A stretch of DNA of 13,903 nt from Methylomonas sp. Its GTDB lineage: Bacteria; Pseudomonadota; Gammaproteobacteria; Methylococcales; Methylomonadaceae. Positions 1 through 7,172 of this stretch are shown in pieces. How positions within the stretch are numbered: position 1 is the stretch's first letter; each line of letters begins with the position of its first letter. A model generated the notes under the pieces. The model saw nothing but the letters and a program-made list of their open reading frames with translations. It was not told the origin of the DNA and made no database searches. A program made the position numbers and the translations under genes. The DNA lies in the NCBI GenBank assembly GCA_026990815.1, contig JALXCS010000279.1, positions 1 to 13,903 on the forward strand, given 5' to 3'.

Positions 1-221
1 ATCTCGTCGGCTGATAGCTGGTAATCATTCATGTCGTTATTATATTCGCTATCAATACAATACGTCATCTAGTTTATGTGCATTCTTGATCGCGAATAGT
101 ATAATAGGAAAATATAAAACAATGATTGATAAGAAAAAATCTGTAGTGGCAACTGAATCAAATTAAAAATTTTAACTTATTGAAATACTGGAAAATTGAT
201 AATAAAAGCTGCGAAGATGAG

Positions 222-647
222 TTAAATTGTCGGGTAAAGTCGTGTTTTCGACAAGCGGTCATGCCAGGAAAGTTTTTTCTTGTCAATCATAATCCAAAGA
301 AAGCCAACACCTAAGAGAGCCCATGAAAAAAATCCGAAAATAAAACGGAAAAACGCTTGTTTCCAGGTGATTGGGCGTTGATCGGAATCAAGAACGCGTA
401 ATTTCCAGGTTTTCAGACCTGGAGTTTGACCTCCATGAGTCCAAAACCAGCCAAAATAAAGAAAGCTGATGCCAAGCAAGTACCCAGGGTAGAGAATGTT
501 GGAGTTGGTAAAGGCTTCCCCTTCATTAAAGGGTAATGCGGCGGCAGTTGCAAAAAAAAGTATCGCAAGTAGTAATAGTGCGTCATAAAAAACTACCACA
601 AAACGTCGAAAAAAACCCGGCGATGGTAATGCATGATCGTCGGGCAT
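222..647 (-). CDS. RDD family membrane protein
   Basis: This encodes a 141-residue inner-membrane protein of the RDD family, whose members are small multi-helix proteins mostly without an assigned function; some are linked to transport or salt tolerance. The family hallmarks are visible: arginines at residues 14-15 followed by aspartate 22 in the first helix (FFRRFVVVFYD), a GQTPGLKTWKLRV loop at 73-85, and a conserved aspartate near the C-terminus (SWHDRLSKT, D130). Hydrophobic segments lie at about 16-38, 52-69 and 100-121. Length is normal for the family. The ATG at 647 gives a complete domain, with only a weak GAG upstream. It lies 40 nt downstream of the small membrane-protein gene on the same strand, so the two are probably co-transcribed, divergently from pcnB. 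The family assignment is firm; the substrate or role is unknown. Confidence 0.88.
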   Translation of the reverse strand: MPDDHALPSPGFFRRFVVVFYDALLLLAILFFATAAALPFNEGEAFTNSNILYPGYLLGISFLYFGWFWTHGGQTPGLKTWKLRVLDSDQRPITWKQAFFRFIFGFFSWALLGVGFLWIMIDKKKLSWHDRLSKTRLYPTI

Positions 648-687
648 TTATTGCTCTACTACAAAAAAACTTCTCGGTATTGACGTA

Positions 688-858
688 TCAAGCGGACATT
701 CTTTGTCCTAGATACAAACAAACTGCAACCAATCCGCCCAGCATCAGCAAGGAAAATAGGAAAGGCGGTTTGTGGAGCAATAAGATAACAAAATCTATTA
801 CCAGGATGCTGGTTGCCAAAGGATGGTCAAGCAGTGAATCAAGAATCTTTTTAGTCAT
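688..858 (-). CDS. Small two-helix membrane protein (56 aa), hypothetical
   Basis: This is a short minus-strand reading frame of 56 residues, from ATG at 858 to TGA at 688. The product starts MTKKILDSLLDHPL, then has a hydrophobic segment at about 15-28, a short turn HKPP at 29-32, and a second hydrophobic segment at about 33-51, ending GQRMSA. This predicts a hairpin of two membrane helices. A good Shine-Dalgarno, AGAGG, sits 5 nt before the ATG on the coding strand. The gene is followed after 40 nt by the RDD gene on the same strand, which suggests a bicistronic unit. I do not recognise the family. The ribosome site, the coherent hydrophobic pattern and the position support a real gene; comparison with relatives would be needed to confirm it. 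Confidence 0.6.
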   Translation of the reverse strand: MTKKILDSLLDHPLATSILVIDFVILLLHKPPFLFSLLMLGGLVAVCLYLGQRMSA

Positions 859-1272
859 ACTAGCCTCTGTACACTTGGAAATTCTGACGTTGAATGTTTT
901 CCAATAAAAAAAGTTGATAAGTCCTTGTTAGCAAAAACAAAGGTCTTTTCCGTATTGTGGATATAACTATATAATTCTACTATATTTACAGTGGGCATGT
1001 AAAAAAATGTAAGGCTTGAGGCTGTGGGATTTCAAAAATGTTATGATGGAATGCATTTAATCAACCTAATATCAGTCGTTCATTTGGACATTCACATGAA
1101 CCATCAGTTAATTTTTATAATTGAAGGCTTGTCCTTAAAAACACCTGCTTCAAGATATTGTGCTTTGCACGGGCTAAGGTTTTTATGTCTATTTTGATGC
1201 ATAACAATATGGGGGCTTAAGCTATCTGCTAAATGTTCAATAACCTGGAAAAAAACGAACAAAGGTAAAAAT
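859..1272. other. Divergent intergenic region between small membrane protein and pcnB
   Basis: This AT-rich stretch of about 414 nt has no convincing gene. It should hold the promoters for the leftward membrane-protein pair and for the rightward pcnB operon. Two -10-like hexamers face right: TATAAT at 970-975, and TATGAT at 1042-1047 with an upstream TG (extended -10). Neither has a good -35 box. If the second is used, pcnB would have a leader of roughly 220 nt. A 33-codon ATG frame (1096-1197) has no Shine-Dalgarno and looks random. No strong intrinsic terminator was seen. Confidence 0.6.
1039..1047 (+). promoter_or_regulatory. Candidate extended -10 promoter for the pcnB operon
   Basis: TGTTATGAT matches the extended -10 pattern TGnTATnAT. 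The nearest -35-like TTGAGG (1016-1021) is 20 nt upstream of the -10, which is too far for an ordinary sigma-70 promoter, so the extended -10 would have to carry recognition. TATAAT at 970-975 is a competing candidate. This is pattern reading only. Confidence 0.25.
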
Positions 1273-1275
1273 ATT
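1261..1275 (+). promoter_or_regulatory. pcnB: Shine-Dalgarno and probable ATT start of pcnB
   Basis: AAAGG at 1261-1265 lies 7 nt before ATT at 1273-1275; a second ATT follows directly at 1276. The frame running into pcnB is open from 1198 and contains no ATG, GTG or TTG before the TTG at 1399, yet it encodes residues conserved in PcnB proteins (SEHNISRKNISENALKVLYR). E. coli pcnB is known to start at AUU, so a conserved weak start is the simplest reading. Which of the two ATT codons is used cannot be decided here. Confidence 0.55.
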
Positions 1276-2634
1276 ATTCTAAACTTCATTAAAAAAATTC
1301 TTCCTAACGGAAATAACAACAAAAAAAAGCAATCAAAGGCCAAGATATTTTCTCGTTCCGAGCACAATATTTCACGAAAAAATATCAGCGAAAATGCGTT
1401 GAAGGTATTGTACAGGCTTAACAAATCTGGATACGAGGCCTACTTGGTTGGTGGTTGTGTCAGAGATCTTTTATTAGGTAGGGAGCCAAAAGATTTTGAT
1501 GTGGTAACCGATGCCAGCCCAGAGGAAGTAAAAAAAGTTTTTAGAAATTGTCGTTTAATTGGTCGGCGATTTCGTTTGGCCCATGTTTTTTTTGGACGGG
1601 AAATCATTGAGGTGGCTACGTTTCGCGGTTCAGATGATTTTGCAAATGAACGTGTCCATGAGAACGGACGCTTATTACGTGATAATGTATTTGGCAGTAT
1701 TGAAGAAGATGTATGGCGTAGGGATTTTACGGTAAATGCACTTTATTACAATATTCGCGATTTTTCCGTTGTTGACTATGTCGGTGGAATGGAAGACCAT
1801 CAGGCCGGCATTCTGAAATTAATCGGAGATCCGGTTACCCGCTATCGGGAAGACCCGGTGAGAATGTTGCGGGCAATCCGTTTTGCAGCGAAACTGGGTT
1901 TCAAAATACACCCCGAAAGCGAACGAGAAATTCCTGATATGGCCAATTTGCTGGAAAATATTCCATCTGCCCGTTTATATGATGAAGTCTTGAAGTTGTT
2001 TATTTCCGGTTACGCGGTCCAGACTTTTGAGATGCTTCGTCATTATGACCTGTTTTCTGCACTTTTCCCGGCTACGGATTTGAGTTTGCAATTGGAAACT
2101 GATGGCTTTCCACGGCTTTTTTTAGCCAAGGCGTTAGAAAATACCGATCTTCGCATTAATGAAGGTAAAAGTGTGACACCTTATTTTTTGATGGCGGCAT
2201 TTTTATGGGAGCCGGTTCAATCCGCAGCGAAGGAGAAACTAAAACAGGGGAAGCATGGTGCGATTGCTTATCAGGAAGCTGCGAGAGAAGCAATCAGATT
2301 TCAAGTAAAGCATACGGCTTTTCCCAAGCGTGTAGGTTTGGCAATGACTGAAGTTTGGACGCTTCAAGGTCGTTTTTCCCATAGAAGTGGTGTCAGAGCC
2401 TATAAGTTGCTAGGTCATCCAAGATTCCGGGCAGCCTATGATTTTTTATTATTACGAGCAGAAACCGGAGGGGCTGATCCGGAATTGGCGGATTGGTGGA
2501 CTAAATTTCAGGTGGCAAATCAAGCTGAGCAAGGGAAAATGTTAAAAAAAGCAGCTGGACAACATCGAAATAAACGGCGACGCCCCAAAAAATCGCCGAA
2601 GTCATCAAAACAATCGATAGCTACAAAAGATTAA
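1273..2634 (+). CDS. pcnB: Poly(A) polymerase I
   Basis: This enzyme adds poly(A) tails to RNA 3' ends, which promotes RNA decay. It is a class II nucleotidyltransferase related to CCA-adding enzymes. Visible motifs are the LVGGCVRDLLLG nucleotide-binding loop, KDFDVV with the metal-binding aspartates (D74 and D76 counted from the ATT), RRFRLAHV and EVATFRG, RRDFTVNALYY, and YREDPVRMLRAIRFAAKLG. The C-terminus is a basic tail (NKRRRPKKSPKSSK) as in PcnB, unlike the CCA enzymes. From the ATT at 1273 the protein has 453 residues, close to the roughly 465 of E. coli PcnB. Its N-terminal NFIKKIL resembles the NFCRKVL of the E. coli protein. A start at TTG 1399 would give 411 residues and cut off conserved sequence. 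It is first in an operon with folK-panB-panC, a common gammaproteobacterial order. Identity is very sure; the start is less so. Confidence 0.93.
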   Translation: MILNFIKKILPNGNNNKKKQSKAKIFSRSEHNISRKNISENALKVLYRLNKSGYEAYLVGGCVRDLLLGREPKDFDVVTDASPEEVKKVFRNCRLIGRRFRLAHVFFGREIIEVATFRGSDDFANERVHENGRLLRDNVFGSIEEDVWRRDFTVNALYYNIRDFSVVDYVGGMEDHQAGILKLIGDPVTRYREDPVRMLRAIRFAAKLGFKIHPESEREIPDMANLLENIPSARLYDEVLKLFISGYAVQTFEMLRHYDLFSALFPATDLSLQLETDGFPRLFLAKALENTDLRINEGKSVTPYFLMAAFLWEPVQSAAKEKLKQGKHGAIAYQEAAREAIRFQVKHTAFPKRVGLAMTEVWTLQGRFSHRSGVRAYKLLGHPRFRAAYDFLLLRAETGGADPELADWWTKFQVANQAEQGKMLKKAAGQHRNKRRRPKKSPKSSKQSIATKD

Positions 2635-2645
2635 CTGTCGGTTTT

Positions 2646-3143
2646 ATGCTTAAGTCACAACACATCGTCTATATCGGTCTTGGTAGTAATCTGGAAAACC
2701 CAGTGGACCAGATAAATTCAGCACGATTAGCCATTAATCATTTGCAAGATGTTCAGGAATCAGCTTTTTCGAGTCTTTATCGCAGTGCGCCAATGGGGCC
2801 AAAAGATCAGCCTGACTATATTAATGCGGTACTAGCAATCCAGACCAGTCTTGAGCCGCTTGACTTGCTCAGAAAATTACAGCAAATTGAAAACCAGCAT
2901 GGCAGAATTAGGAAAAATCAACGCTGGGGTGCAAGGACATTGGATTTGGATATTTTACTTTATGGCAATCAGCAAATTGATCACTCTGATTTACAAGTTC
3001 CTCATTATGGGATGGCCGATAGGGCTTTTGTGCTGTATCCGCTCCAAGAAATTGCACCCGAACTGGATATTCCAGGGATGGGGGAACTGGCAGATTTACT
3101 AACGAATATGCCATCCGATGGTTTAGAAAAAATCGATTTATGA
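2646..3143 (+). CDS. folK: 2-amino-4-hydroxy-6-hydroxymethyldihydropteridine diphosphokinase (HPPK)
   Basis: This cytoplasmic kinase transfers pyrophosphate from ATP to 6-hydroxymethyl-7,8-dihydropterin, the step before dihydropteroate synthase in folate synthesis. The 165-residue product has the N-terminal YIGLGSNLENP motif (9-19), the SSLYRSAPMG segment (42-51) and the HPPK signature RWGARTLDLDILLYG (93-107), in which D100 and D102 are the expected magnesium ligands. The LQVPH segment (116-120) carries the conserved histidine. Length is normal. The ATG at 2646 follows the pcnB stop by 11 nt and has no clear Shine-Dalgarno. The stop overlaps the panB start by 4 nt (ATGA), which suggests coupled translation. 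HPPK and PanB both handle one-carbon or folate metabolism, since PanB uses a folate cofactor. Confidence 0.96.
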   Translation: MLKSQHIVYIGLGSNLENPVDQINSARLAINHLQDVQESAFSSLYRSAPMGPKDQPDYINAVLAIQTSLEPLDLLRKLQQIENQHGRIRKNQRWGARTLDLDILLYGNQQIDHSDLQVPHYGMADRAFVLYPLQEIAPELDIPGMGELADLLTNMPSDGLEKIDL

Positions 3144-3955
3144 CATCAAAAGATTCTCAAAGCAGCAAGAAGCGCATGTCAATACTGGATTTACAGGCAA
3201 TGAAGCGCTCGGGTGAAAAAATAGCCAGCTTAACCGCTTATGATGCCAGCTTTGCTGCAATGTTGGATCAAGCAGGAATTGATTTAATCCTGGTGGGTGA
3301 TTCGTTAGGTATGGTGGTGCAGGGAAAAGAATCTACTGTACCTGTGACTATTGATGAAATGATTTATCACAGTCAATGTGTAACCCGCGCTAGAGATAAA
3401 GCTTTTGTCGTAGTGGATTTACCATTTATGAGTTATTCAACTCCTAAAATAGCAGCAGAAAATGCGGCTAAATTAATGCAACAGGGGTTGGCGCAGATGG
3501 TAAAGCTGGAAGGGGCAAAGTTGGATATCGTTACTTTTTTGGTGGCGCAAAGCATTCCGGTTTGTGCCCATTTGGGTTTGTTGCCCCAATCAATCAATCA
3601 ATTAGGTGGCTATCGTGTTCAGGGACGTGAAAAAAATTCGGCTGACAAGATTCTAGCTGATGCGATAAGCCTGGAGCAGGCCGGGGCCAGTTTGTTAATT
3701 CTGGAATGTATCCCGGCGACGCTGGCAAAGAAAATAACTAATCAATTGCAGATTCCAGTCATTGGAATTGGCGCGGGTGTTGATTGTGATGGTCAGATAC
3801 TGGTTATTTATGACATGCTGGATATTGGTGTTAACCGTAGACCTAGGTTTTCCAAAAACTACTTAAAAGAGGCTGCGGATATTTCGGAAGCGATAAGCCA
3901 ATATATTACTGAGGTCAAACAGCAGCAGTTTCCAACGCCTGATCATTCATACTGA
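3140..3955 (+). CDS. panB: 3-methyl-2-oxobutanoate hydroxymethyltransferase
   Basis: This enzyme makes ketopantoate from alpha-ketoisovalerate and 5,10-methylenetetrahydrofolate, the first committed step to pantothenate and coenzyme A. The 271-residue product is a TIM-barrel protein with the family residues in place: LVGDSLGMV (D54) and VVDLPFMSY (D93), which bind metal, MVKLEG (K122), AHLGLLPQS (144-151), the catalytic glutamate in LILEC (E189), and the GIGAGVDCDGQILVIYDML stretch (209-227). Length matches the family. The ATG at 3140 overlaps the folK stop; there is no strong Shine-Dalgarno, so translation probably depends on folK. panC follows after 2 nt. No key residue looks lost. Confidence 0.97.
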   Translation: MTSKDSQSSKKRMSILDLQAMKRSGEKIASLTAYDASFAAMLDQAGIDLILVGDSLGMVVQGKESTVPVTIDEMIYHSQCVTRARDKAFVVVDLPFMSYSTPKIAAENAAKLMQQGLAQMVKLEGAKLDIVTFLVAQSIPVCAHLGLLPQSINQLGGYRVQGREKNSADKILADAISLEQAGASLLILECIPATLAKKITNQLQIPVIGIGAGVDCDGQILVIYDMLDIGVNRRPRFSKNYLKEAADISEAISQYITEVKQQQFPTPDHSY

Positions 3956-3957
3956 TT

Positions 3958-4806
3958 ATGCAGGTTATTCAATCTATTGAACAAATTCGACAGCTTGTTC
4001 GTCAATGGAGGCAATTGGAAAAAACTATAGGTTTTGTGCCAACCATGGGGAATCTGCATCAAGGTCATTTATCACTGGTGGAGGAAGCACAAAAATGCGC
4101 GGATAAGGTTATCGTCAGCATCTTTGTTAATCCTACTCAGTTTGCTCCGGGTGAAGACTTTACGAGTTACCCTCGCACCTTGCAAGAAGATCAGGAGAAA
4201 CTTGAAAACGCTCAAGTTGATGTTTTATTTGTTCCGGATAGGGAAGAAATTTATTTTCCAGACGAGTCTACCAGGATAAATGTATCGGGATTGTCCGAGC
4301 AGTATTGTGGAGCCTCCAGGACCGGACATTTTTCCGGGGTAGCAACGGTAGTGTGTAAATTACTCAATATTGTTCAACCCGATTCGGCAGTATTTGGACA
4401 GAAAGATTTTCAGCAGTTGCGTGTTATTCAGCGCATGGTGAGGGATCTGAATATTCCGGTTAAGATAAAATCGATGCCGACGTTTCGTGGGCTGGATGGT
4501 CTGGCAATGAGTTCGAGGAATAGTTATTTAACTCCTGAGCAGAAAGCTACTGCTCCCGAGCTTTATCAAGCATTGCTTGATGCAAAAGAAGCAATATTGG
4601 CTTGCCGCCAAGGGTACCCGGAAATAGAGCATCAACAAATTTCCAGATTGAGGTGCAGTGGCTTTGACCCTGAATATTTTGTAATTTGCCGGAGTTTGGA
4701 TTTGCACTCTGCCAAATCAGACGATACTGATTTGGTTATCTTGACTGCGGCAAAATTGGGGAAAACCCGTTTGATCGATAATATCGAATTCATCAAGAAA
4801 ATATGA
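3958..4806 (+). CDS. panC: Pantothenate synthetase (pantoate--beta-alanine ligase)
   Basis: This ATP-dependent ligase joins pantoate to beta-alanine to form pantothenate, via a pantoyl-adenylate. The 282-residue product shows the nucleotidyltransferase HIGH-type motif in PTMGNLHQGHLSLV (28-41, H34 and H37), the SIFVNPTQF segment (54-62), the FGQKDFQQLRV segment and the KMSKS-like LAMSSRNSYL loop. Length is normal. It starts 2 nt after panB and ends overlapping the start of the MscS-type gene by 4 nt (ATGA). The partner gene for beta-alanine supply, panD, is not in this window, so it must lie elsewhere or be replaced by another route. Confidence 0.97.
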   Translation: MQVIQSIEQIRQLVRQWRQLEKTIGFVPTMGNLHQGHLSLVEEAQKCADKVIVSIFVNPTQFAPGEDFTSYPRTLQEDQEKLENAQVDVLFVPDREEIYFPDESTRINVSGLSEQYCGASRTGHFSGVATVVCKLLNIVQPDSAVFGQKDFQQLRVIQRMVRDLNIPVKIKSMPTFRGLDGLAMSSRNSYLTPEQKATAPELYQALLDAKEAILACRQGYPEIEHQQISRLRCSGFDPEYFVICRSLDLHSAKSDDTDLVILTAAKLGKTRLIDNIEFIKKI

Positions 4807-6992
4807 AACACTATTTTTTTTTATTACTATTGTGTTCGCTAAATTTCACAGTTCAGGCTGAATTACCGGAAAAAGACCCCGTACCAACGAAAGCAGCAGA
4901 AAAAATTCCTTTAACATCCGAGCTGGACAATAAATCGACAACACCGGTAATACAGGCCGGTGAGCACGTACAAATTGATTCATTAGCAACTGGGAATCTT
5001 GATACGGAAGTCCGGTCATCGTCTGAAACAGTTTCCCCAGCCGAGGAGAATATAACTCGACAACCAGAGACAGATCAGAAAGTCATTGCCATCCCTTCGC
5101 AAGAACCAACCCAACAATCACCTACTTCCGAACAGGTAGCGAAAACTCAAATTGTTCAGGCCGGGAAAAAATCACAACAATCTTTTTCCGATCAGGAACT
5201 AATTCTCAAATACATTGAGGACTTGATGTATTTGAATCAGACGCTGCCTAAAACAGAGAGTGAGAATGAAATTGATTTGTTATTGGAGAAAAAAACCAAT
5301 ATTTTAAATCAACTGATTGCATTGCTGGGCAAGACTAGAATTGATGAATTACCGATTTTTGAGGATAGAGAACAAATACAATTTTTAAATTCCAGAATAG
5401 CCATTAATGAAACCCGGGGTAATGACCTGGCTGTTCAAAGGGACAAGGCTAAGTTAGCTTATTTCAAAATAAAACGCGAAATTCTGGAGTATTTGCAATA
5501 TTTAATTGACGCATCCCGCAGTTATACAGTTGTCGATGAAATTGTTGATGAATCTGTTTCTCGTTTAAATGCAGTTCGCAGCGAAATGAAGCAGTACAAA
5601 TTGCCCAGGGGTGATGATTCGAGTAAGGTTTATACAGAGCTGAAAAAAAATTATACAGACTTGAAGCTGGTTTTTGATACCTATCAGGATATTTTGTCAT
5701 TTGTGATAGCGAATCCCGGGAAAGTTGTAACTACCCATTGGTTTCAGAAGATATCATTACTTTCAAGTATCGCTTTTTTTAATAATTTTGAAGTTTTTCG
5801 GACAGCTAATCATAAGCTTGCTCCTTTACGTATTGATATGGGGGGAATTATCGTTTCTCTGCTTATCGTAATGTTAGTGGTATTTTGGTATCCATTGGCG
5901 GTTAAGGGTATTAGTTGGTTAGTAGAAAGATATTTTTTACAGGGAGAAAATGAGCATACCGAAGAAATTTATCATTCCTTAAAAAAGCCTATTTTTACCT
6001 TGATTGTGGTTTTCAGTCTTGATTTAGCCAGCTATGCATTATTCTACAAAACCGAATATAAATCATCTCTGGAGAACGTTTTTTTTGTCATTTATACGGT
6101 GATTTATCTGTGGATTCTGTTCAAAATACTGGATAGTATCGTTGTCGTACAGCTTGATAAATTTTCTAAAAGTAGCCGTCAATTGCGCAAAGAATTGGTT
6201 AATCTTGGTATCAAAGCGACCAAAGGCTTATTTATGATTATTGGCTTATCAGTATTACTGAACCGGTTTGGAATCAGTATTGCAGCGCTGATGTCAACGC
6301 TCGGTATTGGTGGTTTGGCATTCGCATTGGCGGCAAAAGACAGTCTGTCTAATTTGCTTGGAGGAGTTACTTTATTAATTGATAATGTATTCAGTATTGG
6401 TGACTGGATAGAAATTGGTGATGTCGAAGGTACGGCTGTTCAAATTGGTTTGCGCAGCACTACCATTAGGACATTTGATAATGCCTTGATTACCATTCCT
6501 AATTCCCTAATTTCAGTGTCCAGTGTCAAGAACTGGAATCGGCGCGCCATTGGCAGACGGATTAAGATGTATGTTGGTGTGACTTACGAAAGCGACATGA
6601 ATGATATCCGCCAGGCAGTAGAAGATATCAGGACCATGCTGATTGAACACCCTGATATTGCCAATCCCAAGGAACAGTTTGTTGGAGATAAACGCAAGCA
6701 GTTCCGACTAACCTCTCGGGAAGATATGCAGGGGATTAAATCAACCTTGCTGGTATTTGTAGACAGATATAATGAATTCTCCATTGATATTCTGATTTAT
6801 TGTTTTTCCAGAACCGTCAATTGGGCGGAGTGGTTGGCGGTTAAGGAAGATGTTCTGTATAAAATTGCCGACATACTCAAACAAAACAATCTTGAATTTG
6901 CTTATCCGACCGCTGTGCGGATATTCAGGCCAGATCAGGAAAATGATTTGGATGTTATTCCCGATATTTTAGGTCAACAAAGGTTGACATAA
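4803..6992 (+). CDS. MscS-family mechanosensitive ion channel with large periplasmic region
   Basis: This is a predicted inner-membrane channel that opens under membrane tension to release solutes on osmotic downshock. The 729-residue product has an N-terminal signal peptide (KHYFFLLLLCSLNFTVQA, 2-19). A low-complexity Q/S/T/E/P-rich linker follows to about residue 125, then a helical, probably coiled-coil periplasmic region (130-310). Membrane helices lie at about 346-366, 396-416, 424-446 and 470-487. The MscS pore helix and beta domain begin at about 491: TLGIGGLAFALAAKDSLSNL and DNVFSIGDWIEIGDVEG are typical, followed by IPNSLI and VKNWNR. The architecture and length recall larger MscS homologues such as YbiO, but orthology is not claimed. 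The ATG overlaps the panC stop by 4 nt, so it ends the operon. The family call is firm; a link to pantothenate synthesis is unproven. Confidence 0.92.
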   Translation: MKHYFFLLLLCSLNFTVQAELPEKDPVPTKAAEKIPLTSELDNKSTTPVIQAGEHVQIDSLATGNLDTEVRSSSETVSPAEENITRQPETDQKVIAIPSQEPTQQSPTSEQVAKTQIVQAGKKSQQSFSDQELILKYIEDLMYLNQTLPKTESENEIDLLLEKKTNILNQLIALLGKTRIDELPIFEDREQIQFLNSRIAINETRGNDLAVQRDKAKLAYFKIKREILEYLQYLIDASRSYTVVDEIVDESVSRLNAVRSEMKQYKLPRGDDSSKVYTELKKNYTDLKLVFDTYQDILSFVIANPGKVVTTHWFQKISLLSSIAFFNNFEVFRTANHKLAPLRIDMGGIIVSLLIVMLVVFWYPLAVKGISWLVERYFLQGENEHTEEIYHSLKKPIFTLIVVFSLDLASYALFYKTEYKSSLENVFFVIYTVIYLWILFKILDSIVVVQLDKFSKSSRQLRKELVNLGIKATKGLFMIIGLSVLLNRFGISIAALMSTLGIGGLAFALAAKDSLSNLLGGVTLLIDNVFSIGDWIEIGDVEGTAVQIGLRSTTIRTFDNALITIPNSLISVSSVKNWNRRAIGRRIKMYVGVTYESDMNDIRQAVEDIRTMLIEHPDIANPKEQFVGDKRKQFRLTSREDMQGIKSTLLVFVDRYNEFSIDILIYCFSRTVNWAEWLAVKEDVLYKIADILKQNNLEFAYPTAVRIFRPDQENDLDVIPDILGQQRLT

Positions 6993-7113
6993 TTGCTGCG
7001 ATTCAGTCTGGGGGCTAGACAAAACAGCCAGCCGCACAAGGACAGTGGATTTGATTATTCGATCAAAAAGTATCCAATAAACGAATTTTTTTAAGTTAGT
7101 CTTAATAAAGCTC

Positions 7114-7141
7114 TGTTCAAGTAACTGGTTTTGGGTATAAT
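7114..7141 (+). promoter_or_regulatory. Probable sigma-70 promoter for the HD-GYP/kinase pair
   Basis: A perfect TATAAT lies at 7136-7141, preceded by GGG rather than a TG motif. A weak -35-like TGTTCA sits at 7114-7119 with a 16-nt spacer. Transcription would start near 7148, inside the inverted repeat, leaving a leader of only about 25 nt before the ATG at 7173. Confidence 0.45.
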
Positions 7142-7142
7142 C

Positions 7143-7163
7143 CGAAATTCCATCAAAATTTCG
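7143..7163. repeat. Perfect 7-bp inverted repeat between -10 box and start codon
   Basis: CGAAATT (7143-7149) and AATTTCG (7157-7163) are separated by 7 nt (CCATCAA). The repeat begins 2 nt after the TATAAT box and ends 9 nt before the ATG. It could be an operator for a dimeric regulator or an RNA hairpin near the translation start. The repeat is seen directly; its function is inferred. Confidence 0.5.
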
Positions 7164-7172
7164 TAAATTACA

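Larger units (their letters stand above)
6993..7172. other. Intergenic region before the HD-GYP regulator
   Basis: This 180-nt gap separates the operon end from the signalling genes. It has short inverted repeats (for example TTTGAT at 7050-7055 with ATCAAA at 7062-7067) but no stem directly followed by a T run, so no clear intrinsic terminator is seen. The right end carries the -10 box and dyad listed separately. Confidence 0.5.

Noticed and set aside
2..166. Open frame from the window edge to TAA at 166, possibly the C-terminus of a gene entering from the left.
   Set aside because: Only 54 codons, unrecognisable composition, no family pattern; a run of this length can arise by chance. Kept as a weak possibility only.
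536..907. Plus-strand frame of 123 codons.
   Set aside because: It lies opposite the RDD gene and the small membrane-protein gene, has no recognisable motif, and is best read as a shadow.
1096..1197. 33-codon ATG frame in the same frame as pcnB, ending at TGA 1195-1197.
   Set aside because: No Shine-Dalgarno and no PcnB-like residues; it is unlikely to be the pcnB start interrupted by a stop or a leader peptide.
1104..1424. Minus-strand frame of 106 codons overlapping the pcnB 5' end.
   Set aside because: Opposes conserved pcnB coding sequence and has no family features.
7047..7092. Stem near 7047-7074 followed by a T7 run at about 7086-7092, considered as terminator of the MscS gene.
   Set aside because: The stem is bulged and AT-rich and the T run starts over 10 nt after it, so it does not fit an intrinsic terminator.
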